This document shows, piece after piece, positions 17,373-25,127 of a DNA stretch of 64,000 nucleotides. The translations under genes and the position numbers were made by a program. The notes beneath the pieces were generated by a model. That model saw only the letters and a program-made list of their open reading frames with translations. It had not been told where the DNA came from and ran no database searches. Within the stretch, counting starts at the first letter, position 1. Every line of letters begins with the position of its first letter. Where the stretch lies: the NCBI RefSeq assembly GCF_030825805.1, contig NZ_JAPJPF010000002.1, positions 1 to 64,000 on the forward strand, given 5' to 3'. This stretch comes from Streptococcus sp. (GTDB lineage: Bacteria > Bacillota > Bacilli > Lactobacillales > Streptococcaceae).

Positions 17373-17391
17373 GTTTAAGAAAAAATTTAGT
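17373..17391 (+). promoter_or_regulatory. Candidate CiaR-binding direct repeat
   Basis: The known CiaR site in pneumococcus is a direct repeat, NTTTAAG-N5-WTTTAAG. Here GTTTAAG, five A residues and ATTTAGT occur with exactly that spacing; the second half has two mismatches. It lies about 80 bases before the Gly/Gln-rich protein gene that precedes ciaR, with TAAACT at 17412 as a possible -10. Autoregulation of the ciaRH locus would make sense. Confidence 0.45.
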
Positions 17392-17467
17392 CACGATTAA
17401 GGAAGAATCGGTAAACTATCCCTATCTAAACAAAGGCCTTGTTTAAATAATTTAAGGAATGGAAAGA

Positions 17468-18058
17468 ATGCAAGCTTCGAATGAACAAAAGCAAGAAAGA
17501 ACTGAAAAAATGATTGTCGTTAAGAAAAGTCCTAAGTGGTGGGCAACTGCCGCAGCAACAGGAGGACTTGTCGTAGGAATGACTGGTGGATTTGGCTTGG
17601 GAATGTTGGCGACAGCCAATACGACTCCCCAACGCCAACAAGCAGCAGTAGCTACACAAAATAGTAACCAGCCTGCCCAAAACCATCAAGGACAAAATAG
17701 CCATGGGAACGATCAAAATGGACCTTCTAACTCACAAGGTTTTGATGGCCAAAATGGTGGTCCAGGGCAAGGAGAAATGAACGGTCAACCACCTCAAGGA
17801 GGGGGCTCGCAAGGTGGTCAAGGACAAGATGGATTTGGTGGAGGACCAGGCGGTATGCCACCGCAAGATGGCCAAAACGGTGGACCAGGACAAGGAGACA
17901 TGAATGGCCAACCACCACAAAATGGAGGCCCTCAAGGTCAACAAGACAAGCAACAAAATAGTAAATCGAGTAAAAAGTCCTCCAAGAAATCCTCTTCGAA
18001 AAAATCGTCTAGCAATACAAACAATTCATCAAAGGATGAGACAGGGACAGCAGGCTAA
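17468..18058 (+). CDS. Gly/Gln/Asn-rich single-pass membrane protein upstream of ciaR
   Basis: This is a 196-residue protein of unknown function. The start at 17468 (MQASNEQ) is preferred because AAGGA lies nine bases upstream; the ATG at 17459 is too close to it. The cytoplasmic N-terminus is charged, and a membrane segment rich in Gly and Ala spans about residues 25-48. An extracellular low-complexity region follows (Gly, Gln, Asn, Pro) containing two copies of an 18-residue unit starting DGQNGGPGQG. The tail is Ser/Lys-rich and strongly basic (SSKKSSKKSSSKKSSS). No LPXTG motif is present. It occupies the place of ciaX in the S. mutans ciaXRH operon, though it does not resemble the CiaX calcium-binding repeats. 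A role with CiaH is inference from position. Confidence 0.75.
   Translation: MQASNEQKQERTEKMIVVKKSPKWWATAAATGGLVVGMTGGFGLGMLATANTTPQRQQAAVATQNSNQPAQNHQGQNSHGNDQNGPSNSQGFDGQNGGPGQGEMNGQPPQGGGSQGGQGQDGFGGGPGGMPPQDGQNGGPGQGDMNGQPPQNGGPQGQQDKQQNSKSSKKSSKKSSSKKSSSNTNNSSKDETGTAG
17744..17797 (+). repeat. 54-bp coding repeat, copy 1
   Basis: This encodes DGQNGGPGQGEMNGQPPQ within the Gly/Gln-rich protein. A second copy at 17867-17920 differs by Glu to Asp and a few synonymous bases. Confidence 0.8.
17867..17920 (+). repeat. 54-bp coding repeat, copy 2
   Basis: This encodes DGQNGGPGQGDMNGQPPQ, the second copy of the unit at 17744-17797, with a period of 123 bases (41 codons). Confidence 0.8.
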
Positions 18059-18107
18059 GAAAAAAGTTGAAATCGCTATCTGAATGCTACTGAATGAAGC
18101 CTGGTCA

Positions 18108-18116
18108 TGTTATAAT
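18108..18116 (+). promoter_or_regulatory. Extended -10 promoter of ciaR
   Basis: TG-T-TATAAT is a perfect extended -10 element, 55 bases before the ciaR ATG. The preceding gene is only 113 bases upstream with no clear terminator, so ciaR may be transcribed both from here and by read-through. Confidence 0.7.
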
Positions 18117-18171
18117 AGAGTAGAAAATACTCGTCATCCCTGTATGGAAGAATGAGAAGGAGAAAGTACAC

Positions 18172-18846
18172 ATGATTAAGATTTTATTAGTAGAAGACGA
18201 CCTCGGTTTGTCTAATTCAGTATTTGATTTTTTAGATGACTTTGCAGATGTCATGCAAGTCTTTGATGGAGACGAAGGTCTTTATGAGGCTGAAAGTGGC
18301 ATCTATGACCTCATTTTGCTAGACCTCATGCTCCCTGAAAAAGATGGTTTCCAAGTTCTGAAAGAATTGAGAGATAAGGGTGTCTCCACTCCAGTATTGA
18401 TTATGACAGCCAAAGAGAGTTTGGACGATAAGGGCCATGGGTTTGAGTTAGGGGCAGATGACTATCTGACCAAGCCATTCTACCTAGAAGAACTCAAGAT
18501 GCGGATCCAAGCATTGTTGAAGCGCTCTGGTAAGGTCAATGAAAATACCCTTTCTTATGGGAATGTAACCGTTAATCTTTCGACAAATTCTACGCTTGTT
18601 GAAGGGAAAGAAGTGGAGCTATTAGGGAAAGAATTTGATCTTTTGGTCTATTTCCTTCAAAATCAAAATGTTATCCTGCCCAAGACACAAATCTTTGATC
18701 GACTTTGGGGATTTGATAGCGATACGACTATCTCGGTTGTTGAAGTGTATGTTTCTAAGATTCGTAAGAAGTTAAAAGGAACAGAATTTGCAAAAAATCT
18801 CCAAACATTGCGTAGCGTGGGGTACATTCTGAAAGATGCTCAATAA
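18172..18846 (+). CDS. ciaR: Response regulator CiaR
   Basis: CiaR is the OmpR-type regulator of the CiaRH system, which controls competence, cell-wall stress tolerance, the HtrA protease and small csRNAs. It has 224 residues. The receiver domain has the acidic pocket EDD at 8-10, the phosphorylated aspartate in [14 protein letters not shown] (about residue 51), and the K in TKPF near 102. The winged-helix DNA-binding domain follows from about residue 125, ending [14 protein letters not shown] and [10 protein letters not shown]. Sequence similarity to pneumococcal CiaR is near complete in the receiver domain as I recall it. AAGGAG precedes the ATG, and ciaH overlaps its 3' end by 11 bases. 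Confidence 0.97.
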   Translation: MIKILLVEDDLGLSNSVFDFLDDFADVMQVFDGDEGLYEAESGIYDLILLDLMLPEKDGFQVLKELRDKGVSTPVLIMTAKESLDDKGHGFELGADDYLTKPFYLEELKMRIQALLKRSGKVNENTLSYGNVTVNLSTNSTLVEGKEVELLGKEFDLLVYFLQNQNVILPKTQIFDRLWGFDSDTTISVVEVYVSKIRKKLKGTEFAKNLQTLRSVGYILKDAQ

Positions 18847-20209
18847 AATTAAAAAAACTGTCAATGCGGATGACTTTTCTTATTTCATCCGCTATTTCGG
18901 ACTCTTTACCTTGATTTTCTCAACCATGACCTTGATTATTATTCAAGTAATGCGGTCAAGTCTGTATACAACGGTTGATGAAAATTTAAAGATACTGAGT
19001 AAAGATCGTTATTCCATCATTAGCTTGGCCAATCGTACCGGAAATGGGATGGGAAGAGACGAACCAGATGATGACCGACCAGAAGATAATGAACCTGATC
19101 CCGAGGATGGCCCTAGACCATCGGTCACTTCCAATAGTACAGCCATCCTCTTGAATGATAATTTTGAAAATGTGACGACGGACAATGGTTTTCTGGATTT
19201 AAAAACAGTGACCTTTAGTCGCAGCTATTTAAACAAGATCAAGCAGATTCAAATCACCAACCATTATAAGCAAAAAGAAAGCTACCGGGCTTATTTGGTG
19301 GATATTGACCCCGATGATTATATCGATGGGGTGAAATATGCCGTGATCATGACCAATATCAGCCAGTTGGAGCAGACCAGTGAAAAACACGAGAGCCAAA
19401 TCGCCTTGGTCATGATTTGCTTCTGGGGCATTTCCCTCTTTGCAAGTATCTTCCTGGCTAAAATGAGTGTGAAACCTCTCTTAGAGAGCATGAACCGGCA
19501 GAAGGCTTTTGTCGAAAATGCTTCTCATGAATTGCGGACACCTTTAGCCGTTTTGCAAAATCGTTTGGAAACCCTGTTCCGAAAGCCAGAGGCAACAATT
19601 ATGGAATCCAGTGAGAATATCGCCTCCTCTTTGGATGAGGTTCGCAATATGCGCTTACTGACGACCAATCTCTTAAACTTAGCCCGTCGAGATGATGGGA
19701 TTAAACCTGAGTTTTGTGAAATCCCTCCTTCTTTTTTCGACCAAACCTTTGCCAATTATGAAATCATTGCCGAGGAAAATGATAAAATCTTCGAGTATGA
19801 GAATCAGGTCGAAAGGAGTCTGGTGTCTGACAAGGTCCTACTGAAACAGCTGATGACCATTTTGTATGACAATGCCCTCAAATACACAGAGGAAGAAGGA
19901 AAGATACGGTTTGTCGCCCAATTCAAGGATCGCTATCTCTATCTTCGGGTAGAGGATAATGGACCAGGGATTGCAGACGAAGATAAAAAGCGGATATTTG
20001 ATCGATTCTACCGAGTGGATAAGGCGCGTACGCGTCAAAAGGGTGGTTTTGGTTTAGGACTGTCCTTAGCCAAGCAAATCGTAGAAGCCTTTAATGGCAC
20101 CATTACTGTTCGAGATAACAAGCCGAAAGGTGCTATTTTCGAGGTCAAACTAGCAACCAAGTCAGATAGTAAAAAGAAATCAACTTCTAAATCAACGAAA
20201 AACAAGTAA
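18836..20209 (+). CDS. ciaH: Sensor histidine kinase CiaH
   Basis: CiaH is the membrane kinase partner of CiaR, with 457 residues. TM1 is at about residues 20-42, an extracellular sensor region of about 150 residues follows, and TM2 is at about 190-210. The dimerisation/phosphoacceptor helix [15 protein letters not shown] is near 225. The ATPase N box (LYDNALKYT), G1 ([12 protein letters not shown]) and G2 ([13 protein letters not shown]) follow. The sensor loop contains an unusual stretch rich in Asp, Glu and Pro (encoded at about 19055-19120) that I do not recall from the pneumococcal protein. The tail is Lys/Ser-rich. The start overlaps the end of ciaR by 11 bases. Confidence 0.96.
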   Translation: MLNKIKKTVNADDFSYFIRYFGLFTLIFSTMTLIIIQVMRSSLYTTVDENLKILSKDRYSIISLANRTGNGMGRDEPDDDRPEDNEPDPEDGPRPSVTSNSTAILLNDNFENVTTDNGFLDLKTVTFSRSYLNKIKQIQITNHYKQKESYRAYLVDIDPDDYIDGVKYAVIMTNISQLEQTSEKHESQIALVMICFWGISLFASIFLAKMSVKPLLESMNRQKAFVENASHELRTPLAVLQNRLETLFRKPEATIMESSENIASSLDEVRNMRLLTTNLLNLARRDDGIKPEFCEIPPSFFDQTFANYEIIAEENDKIFEYENQVERSLVSDKVLLKQLMTILYDNALKYTEEEGKIRFVAQFKDRYLYLRVEDNGPGIADEDKKRIFDRFYRVDKARTRQKGGFGLGLSLAKQIVEAFNGTITVRDNKPKGAIFEVKLATKSDSKKKSTSKSTKNK

Positions 20210-20210
20210 A

Positions 20211-20221
20211 GCTGAGGAATC
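20211..20221 (+). repeat. Direct repeat GCTGAGGAATC, left copy
   Basis: This 11-base sequence directly follows the ciaH stop and recurs at 20484-20494. In the right copy it forms the ascending arm of a terminator hairpin; here the descending arm is missing. The pattern fits insertion of the 262 bases between them into the ciaH terminator, with duplication of the target. Confidence 0.7.
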
Positions 20222-20250
20222 TTTAACTTAGATGAAGCAAAAGACTTCTA

Positions 20251-20386
20251 AAACTTTCCAAAGGTGAGAAGGGACGTCAGCGAACTTCTACGAAGTTCCA
20301 TGACTTAGTTTTGAACCTAAGGTTTCAAAACTCCCTTGTGCTTGAAACATAACTGTTTCAAGCACTTTTCTCACGGCGGAAAGTTT
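20251..20386 (+). repeat. Structured intergenic element, copy A
   Basis: This 136-base element is bounded by AAACTTTCC and GGAAAGTTT, which are inverted. Inside are GTGAG/CTCAC, then a hairpin GTCA-GC-GAACTTC closing on GAAGTTC-CA-TGAC, then AGTTTTGA/TCAAAACT around CCT-A-AGG, then GTGCTTGAAACA/TGTTTCAAGCAC. The same order with compensatory changes is found at 22596-22731, and partly at 61808-62108. It lies in the 365-base gap between ciaH and gloA, with 25 to 100 bases of less conserved flank on each side. No open frame is present. Confidence 0.85.
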
Positions 20387-20483
20387 CAGAACCTACATGG
20401 ATGGCGCTCATAATAAGGAGTTGTTCTTATTTTTTAGAATAACTTGGCTTATTTTATATAACATAAGTTTTTCGATAATTTAG

Positions 20484-20505
20484 GCTGAGGAATCCTCAGC
20501 TTTTT
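20484..20505 (+). terminator. Terminator (ancestral ciaH terminator)
   Basis: GCTGAGG-AAT-CCTCAGC is followed by TTTTT. It lies 275 bases after the ciaH stop, on the far side of repeat element A, and its left arm is duplicated immediately after ciaH. Confidence 0.8.
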
Positions 20506-20544
20506 CATCTATTTCAAATAATCGCTATTTTTGCCTGACTAGTG

Positions 20545-20550
20545 TATAAT
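20545..20550 (+). promoter_or_regulatory. -10 element of the glyoxalase gene
   Basis: TATAAT lies 24 bases before the ATG, leaving a short leader that contains AAAGAGGTG as ribosome-binding site. Confidence 0.6.
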
Positions 20551-20574
20551 AGTAAAAAAAGAAAGAGGTGTCGT

Positions 20575-20961
20575 ATGGCTTCAAAAATGTTACACACTTG
20601 TTTGCGAGTGGAGAATTTAGAAAAATCAATTGCTTTTTATGCAGATGCGTTTGGCTTTAAGGAATTGCGTCGCAAAGATTTTCCTGAATACAAATTTACG
20701 ATTGTTTATCTTGGTTTAGAAGGGGATGACTATGAGTTGGAATTAACTTACAACTATGATCATGGTCCTTACGTCATTGGAGATGGCTTTGCCCATGTTG
20801 CCTTGAGTACGCCAGACCTTGAAGCCCTTCATGCGGAGCATAAGGAAAAAGGTTACCAAGTAACAGATCCTAAAGGCTTGCCAGGAACTCTTCCAAACTA
20901 TTACTTTATTGTGGACCCAGATGGCTACAAAGTCGAAGTGATTCGTGAAAAGTCCTTATAA
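20575..20961 (+). CDS. gloA: Lactoylglutathione lyase (glyoxalase I)
   Basis: Glyoxalase I isomerises the methylglyoxal hemithioacetal to S-lactoylglutathione, detoxifying methylglyoxal. The protein has 128 residues from the ATG at 20575 (MASKMLHTCLRV) and consists of two beta-alpha-beta-beta-beta units. Metal ligands are His7, the glutamate in LELTYN (about 56), the histidine in GFAHVALS (about 77), and the glutamate in GYKVEVIRE near 124. It is monocistronic between its own promoter and a strong terminator. Confidence 0.93.
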   Translation: MASKMLHTCLRVENLEKSIAFYADAFGFKELRRKDFPEYKFTIVYLGLEGDDYELELTYNYDHGPYVIGDGFAHVALSTPDLEALHAEHKEKGYQVTDPKGLPGTLPNYYFIVDPDGYKVEVIREKSL

Positions 20962-20983
20962 TCAGCATCATATAACTTGTGAC

Positions 20984-21018
20984 AAAGAGCAGATGTGACC
21001 ACATCTGTTCTTTTTTTC
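20984..21018 (+). terminator. Terminator of gloA
   Basis: GAGCAGATGTG pairs with CACATCTGTTC around a 2-3 base loop, followed by seven T residues. Confidence 0.9.
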
Positions 21019-21140
21019 TGCTTGAAAGTTGCCGGTTCAAAGTGACAGGAGATAGGACTGAGCTACTTTAATTTCCCTATCATATTTTAGGTTTTATTTT
21101 CTAGATTCTAGAGTTTTCTACTGTTTTTTGGTGATAAAAT

Positions 21141-21149
21141 TGCTATAAT
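21141..21149 (+). promoter_or_regulatory. Extended -10 promoter of pgdA, leaderless
   Basis: TG-C-TATAAT ends six bases before the pgdA ATG. Transcription would begin at or within a base or two of the start codon, and no ribosome-binding site exists between. Confidence 0.7.
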
Positions 21150-21155
21150 AAGAGT

Positions 21156-22541
21156 ATGAAGAAATCCTACTTGAAAATACTTATTCTCATCCTCCTCAAC
21201 CTCCTTTTTATCGGAGGGATTTATCTTGCTTATCAGAAGATTGAGGAAGCACGCGCTATCAAAAATTATAATCAACAGTTTTCCAAAGCAATCCAGGAAG
21301 AAGAAGCAGTTGAAAAAGACAAAGATACCATTCTTCAAAAAGGAATGGTCGGTCAATCTTATGTTGCTGCCTACTACCCGAAAAATAACGAAGAACCTAT
21401 CGCAGTGGTCAAAGAGAGAATTTTGGCTGACGTAGGCTCTCTTCCCCAAGAAGAGAAGAAGAATCAGCAAGCAAAAGAGCTATTGTTCTATCATACCGAA
21501 CGCTCAGAGGACCCATTTGTCGGGGTTCACCCTTATCAGGTGAAGAAGACCCAGTACAAGTGGAAAAACGGTAAGTTCATCAAAGATGGGATTGACAAAC
21601 TTCCCCTCCTTTATCTAACGGATGAGGGGACGGTCTTCCAATTCTCCCAATTGTTTACGGATGCTGATTTAGCCAAAGAACCCCTCTTAACAGAGTTGCG
21701 CTCTCAGCTGGTCTTCCTACAGTTAGGGGAAGATCGAATTGAAGAGCTGATGCAAGCTGTCTCAGCAAGTGATATAGCAAGTTGGCAGTTCACCTACAAT
21801 CAAGGGGTTCTTTCTATCACACTTCCAGTTACTATTGAGGGCATGGAAACCTTCGATATGCCCCTTTCGAAGCTCTATGATGTGATTGATTCTGCTCGCC
21901 TGAATCCTGGAGATCGTGAAGCTTATGAGGCCTACCAAACCCAACGTCACGCTAAGATGGTTGCCTTGACTTTTGATGATGGTCCAGATCCAACGACGAC
22001 TCCTCAAGCCCTGGATATCCTTAACAAGTACCATGTTAAAGCAACTTTCTTTATGCTTGGGAAGAATGTCTCAGCCTATCCTGAAGTGGCTAAACGGGTC
22101 CGTCAGGAAGGACATGAAATCGGGATCCATACTTGGAACCATCCTGTCTTAACTAAGTTGCCTTTGGAGTCAGCTCAAAAAGAAATCATGGATACCAAAG
22201 AAGTGATTCAAAAGGTGACTGGAGTGCAAACGAAGATTACTCGTCCTCCTTATGGTTCGATTAATAGTGCCATTCAATATGCAGTGGATCAAGCCTTTAT
22301 CATGTGGGATGTGGATACCTTGGATTGGAAGAGTCATAACACCGAAGCAATCTTAGCAGAGGTGAAAAAACAAGTCAAACCAGGATCAATTATCCTGATG
22401 CATGATATTCACCAAACTTCTATTAATGCTCTCCCAGCTGTGATCCAATACCTTCAATCGCAAGGCTACACCATTGTGACGGTTGATGAACTCTTAAACC
22501 ACCAAGTGGAAACTCATCGCCTTTATTACAATCGTAATTAA
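21156..22541 (+). CDS. pgdA: Peptidoglycan N-acetylglucosamine deacetylase PgdA-like
   Basis: PgdA removes acetyl groups from peptidoglycan GlcNAc and so gives resistance to lysozyme. The protein has 461 residues. A membrane anchor lies at about residues 6-27, followed by a surface-exposed, mostly helical and beta middle domain as in pneumococcal PgdA. A C-terminal NodB domain runs from about residue 265. LTFDDGPDP carries the catalytic base and first metal aspartate, HTWNHP the two metal histidines, TRPPYGS the active-site arginine, and LMHDIH the last motif. The start is fixed by the membrane anchor beginning at once; the -10 box is only six bases upstream, suggesting leaderless translation. 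Confidence 0.92.
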   Translation: MKKSYLKILILILLNLLFIGGIYLAYQKIEEARAIKNYNQQFSKAIQEEEAVEKDKDTILQKGMVGQSYVAAYYPKNNEEPIAVVKERILADVGSLPQEEKKNQQAKELLFYHTERSEDPFVGVHPYQVKKTQYKWKNGKFIKDGIDKLPLLYLTDEGTVFQFSQLFTDADLAKEPLLTELRSQLVFLQLGEDRIEELMQAVSASDIASWQFTYNQGVLSITLPVTIEGMETFDMPLSKLYDVIDSARLNPGDREAYEAYQTQRHAKMVALTFDDGPDPTTTPQALDILNKYHVKATFFMLGKNVSAYPEVAKRVRQEGHEIGIHTWNHPVLTKLPLESAQKEIMDTKEVIQKVTGVQTKITRPPYGSINSAIQYAVDQAFIMWDVDTLDWKSHNTEAILAEVKKQVKPGSIILMHDIHQTSINALPAVIQYLQSQGYTIVTVDELLNHQVETHRLYYNRN

Positions 22542-22568
22542 AAAAATCGTTCGTAATGTTACGAACGA
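22542..22568. terminator. Terminator hairpin after pgdA, duplicated at 22819
   Basis: AAAAATCG plus TTCGTAA-TG-TTACGAACGA forms a near-perfect palindrome right after the pgdA stop. The identical 27 bases recur at 22819-22845 after the convergent helicase gene. Confidence 0.8.
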
Positions 22569-22595
22569 CTCAGATTGAAGATAAAGTAATTTTAA

Positions 22596-22731
22596 AAACT
22601 TTCCTTAGGTGAGTACGGACGTCAGCGAACTTCGTAGAAGTTCCATGACTAATTATTGAGCCTAAGGTCTCAATAATTCCGAGTGCCTGAAACGATTGTG
22701 TTTCAGGCACTTTTCTCACGGCGGAAAGTTT
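22596..22731 (+). repeat. Structured intergenic element, copy B
   Basis: This is a 136-base copy with the same outer inverted ends (AAACTTTCC and GGAAAGTTT) as copy A and the same hairpin order. Differences are paired. The middle hairpin is AATTATTGAG/CTCAATAATT, against AGTTTTGA/TCAAAACT in A. The last hairpin is GTGCCTGAAAC/GTTTCAGGCAC, against GTGCTTGAAAC/GTTTCAAGCAC. It occupies the 309-base gap between convergent pgdA and the helicase gene, flanked by two identical terminator hairpins. Confidence 0.85.
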
Positions 22732-22818
22732 TTTTCATATTCTTAAATGACTAAAAATATAAGTTGTTTTTTGAAAATTATCCAGCTGTTTTATGTAAAA
22801 CAATAGTTTGTCTACATT

Positions 22819-22849
22819 AAAAATCGTTCGTAATGTTACGAACGATTTT
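22819..22849 (-). terminator. Terminator hairpin after the DEAD-box helicase gene
   Basis: This is the second copy of the palindrome TCGTTCGTAA-TG-TTACGAACGA, with A-runs on the left that become a T-tract on the minus strand. It sits directly after the helicase stop at 22851. Confidence 0.8.
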
Positions 22850-22850
22850 C

Positions 22851-23939
22851 TTATTCTTCCCCTATATAGAGTTGAGCTCCCTTAAGGATCAAAGGACGAA
22901 CAGTGGTTAATTTTTTCAAGCTTTTTAATTCTTCTGGATGGCTGACCAAGGTGATGACATAGCCTTCTTTGCCCATGCGTCCGGTACGCCCAGATCGGTG
23001 GATGTAGGTTTCGGCATCTCTTGGAGCTTCATAGTTGACGACACATTCTAGTGAGTCGATATCGATTCCCCGCGCTACCAAATCTGTTGCCAGAAGGAGT
23101 GTCAGCTGATGATCCTTAAAGCGTTCCAGAATGACTTTCCGGAATTTGACGTTGACGTCACTAGCAAGTGAGACAGCGCTAACTTCTCGGTACTGGAGTT
23201 TTTCTTCAGCGCTCCCCAGGTCGGACAAGCTATTGAAGAAAACGAGGCCACGAAAGTCTTCGACATTGGAGAGTTTTCTGAGGAGTTCAACCTTTTCTCG
23301 CTTATCCACTTCCATATAGAAGTGCTGGATATTGTCCAAGTTTTGTCCTTTCACTTGAATGGTTAGAGTATTGGGTTTGATTTGTTCTGGATCAAACTTG
23401 GTCGTTGCACTCATATAGATAAATTGATGATCTCGGGGCGCGTAGTGGCAAATCTTATCGACAAAGTGATACTGAGAGTCGCTAAACAGTTGATCAAATT
23501 CATCCAGGATGATGGTATCAACATTCATCATCTTAATTTTCTTTAACTTGATCAATTCAAAAATACGGCCTGGAGTTCCAATGAGAATTTCGGGTCCTTT
23601 TTTGAGGCGTTCGATTTGCCGTTTTTGACTAGAGCCTGAAAGGAAGAGTTGGGCACTGAGTCCAAGAGGTTCTGCCCATTGTTTGGCAACATCAAAGATT
23701 TGTCCGGCCAATTCTGTATTGGGTGATAGGATCAACAATTGTTGTGCTTTTTTAGGTTTTAGCTTGAGAAGACTAGGGAAGAGATAGGCCAGGGTCTTTC
23801 CGGTTCCTGTTGGGCTGACTCCAAGCACGTTCTCCCCTTGGGTGATCGGCTCAAAGAGGCGTTCTTGGATTTCAGTCAGTTGCTCAAAGCCGAGGGTCTT
23901 GAGTTGCTCTTGCCAGAGCGGTGGAAATGCTAGTGTCAT
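22851..23939 (-). CDS. DEAD-box RNA helicase (DEFD variant)
   Basis: This is a 362-residue ATP-dependent RNA helicase of superfamily 2. I use the ATG at 23939 (MTLAFPPLWQEQL), one base after the preceding stop, because the longer frame has no ribosome-binding site. In order: the Q-motif-like FEQLTEIQERLFEPI, Walker A SPTGTGKT near residue 43, TPGR near 140, motif II as DEFD instead of DEAD, SAT near 198, and HRSGRTGR near 325. It is short, with no C-terminal extension, like a set of streptococcal helicases of uncertain target. Translation is coupled to the oxidoreductase gene upstream. Confidence 0.9.
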   Translation of the reverse strand: MTLAFPPLWQEQLKTLGFEQLTEIQERLFEPITQGENVLGVSPTGTGKTLAYLFPSLLKLKPKKAQQLLILSPNTELAGQIFDVAKQWAEPLGLSAQLFLSGSSQKRQIERLKKGPEILIGTPGRIFELIKLKKIKMMNVDTIILDEFDQLFSDSQYHFVDKICHYAPRDHQFIYMSATTKFDPEQIKPNTLTIQVKGQNLDNIQHFYMEVDKREKVELLRKLSNVEDFRGLVFFNSLSDLGSAEEKLQYREVSAVSLASDVNVKFRKVILERFKDHQLTLLLATDLVARGIDIDSLECVVNYEAPRDAETYIHRSGRTGRMGKEGYVITLVSHPEELKSLKKLTTVRPLILKGAQLYIGEE

Positions 23940-23940
23940 A

Positions 23941-24918
23941 TTAATGTTCGTCCTTAAAGTGTATTCCAGCATCTTGGCGCATAGCGTAGAGGGTTTGGTG
24001 AACCATCTGTCCTGTTTGAAGCCAAGTCTGGTAAAGTGTCTGGTTGCCTTCTGTCATTATACTTGCAAAGGCCTGAGCTTCTTCCAGCATGTTATGAGAA
24101 GCAGGAGTAATCGGAAGTTGGTAACTAGTTCCAGAATGATCTTGAAAGAAAGCCTGACTAACGGCTTCGATTCCACTTAAGAAAAGGGTGCCGTCTGTTG
24201 TGTAGATTTCCGCAGGAAGATTGCTGGTCACATCTTTGCCGGCTTGAATGCCAATGACAAAGTCAGAATAAACCAAGCTACCATGTCCGTTCAAATCGAT
24301 TGAATTAGGCAATTGTCGCGCTTGATAAGTTACTGATTCAGGTTGACCAAAGAGGCCGATTGCAAAGTAGAGAGGATAGACTCCCAAATCCATGAGGGCT
24401 CCCCCAGCAAACAGGTCGGAGAAAATATTGGGAGTATTTCCTTTCAAGAGCTCGGGCATTTTAGAAGAGTATTTGGCATAAGTCATGTGGCCACCCAAGA
24501 TGGTCTTGTCTTTGAGAAAGTCTTGGATGATCGCAAAGGCTTTTTCATGATAGTTGCGAGCGGCTTCAAAGAGATAGACCTGGTGCTCCTGGGCTAATTT
24601 AACCAACTCTTTCCATTCCTTGGGAGTGGTGACAGCTGGTTTTTCAAGGATGACATGTTTCTTAGCCAAGAGGGATAACTTTGCCTGAGGATAGTGGAGT
24701 GAATTGGGACTAGCAATGTAGATGACATCCAGATCACTATCTAAAAAGGCAATCAGGTCATCATAGAGGGCCACTTGTCCATAAGGTTGGGTGAAACTAC
24801 GAGCTTTCTCCAAGGTCCGTGAATAGACCGCTCTTAACTCATACTGGTCTGTTTCTTTAGCTGCAGCAAGGAAGGAATGGGAAATGGCACTGGTGCCGAT
24901 GATACCGAGTTTCAGCAT
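23941..24918 (-). CDS. Gfo/Idh/MocA family oxidoreductase
   Basis: This NAD(P)-dependent oxidoreductase of about 325 residues has an unknown substrate, probably a sugar or inositol derivative. The start is the ATG at 24918 with AAAGGAG six bases upstream. LGIIGTSAISHSFL is the Rossmann-fold start, YIASPNSLHYPQA is near residue 75, and EKPAVT near 95 contains the lysine typical of the family. The C-terminal half is the alpha/beta dimerisation domain. It is co-transcribed with the helicase gene; the pairing is common in streptococci and has no known logic. Confidence 0.9.
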   Translation of the reverse strand: MLKLGIIGTSAISHSFLAAAKETDQYELRAVYSRTLEKARSFTQPYGQVALYDDLIAFLDSDLDVIYIASPNSLHYPQAKLSLLAKKHVILEKPAVTTPKEWKELVKLAQEHQVYLFEAARNYHEKAFAIIQDFLKDKTILGGHMTYAKYSSKMPELLKGNTPNIFSDLFAGGALMDLGVYPLYFAIGLFGQPESVTYQARQLPNSIDLNGHGSLVYSDFVIGIQAGKDVTSNLPAEIYTTDGTLFLSGIEAVSQAFFQDHSGTSYQLPITPASHNMLEEAQAFASIMTEGNQTLYQTWLQTGQMVHQTLYAMRQDAGIHFKDEH

Positions 24919-25127
24919 GGCAGCTCCTTTCAATCAGGTATTTACTGGTTTCATTATATCATGTTTCATCCTAAAAAGATGGAATGGGCCTTTCTAATTG
25001 GGATGGAGGATAGGAGGGAAGTTCTTCTTGGAAGGTTGATGAAAATCCTTAGAAAAAAGGTTTAAGTCGTGGTCAAGAGACCGCTTTTGTGATAGAATAA
25101 ATAAGATTATAGAAAATGGAGAAGAAG

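Noticed and set aside
17744-17920. Repeats that might suggest a CRISPR or other DNA repeat array
   Set aside because: Only two copies exist, they keep the reading frame, and most differences are silent or conservative, so they are protein repeats.
20251-20386. Structured element as a BOX or RUP element
   Set aside because: The ends and inner words do not match what I remember of BOX (boxA-boxB-boxC) or RUP; the assignment stays open until searched.
23476-23490. DEFD in place of DEAD in the helicase as a sign of inactivity
   Set aside because: All other helicase motifs are intact, and I recall DEFD in homologous streptococcal helicases; it is a family variant.
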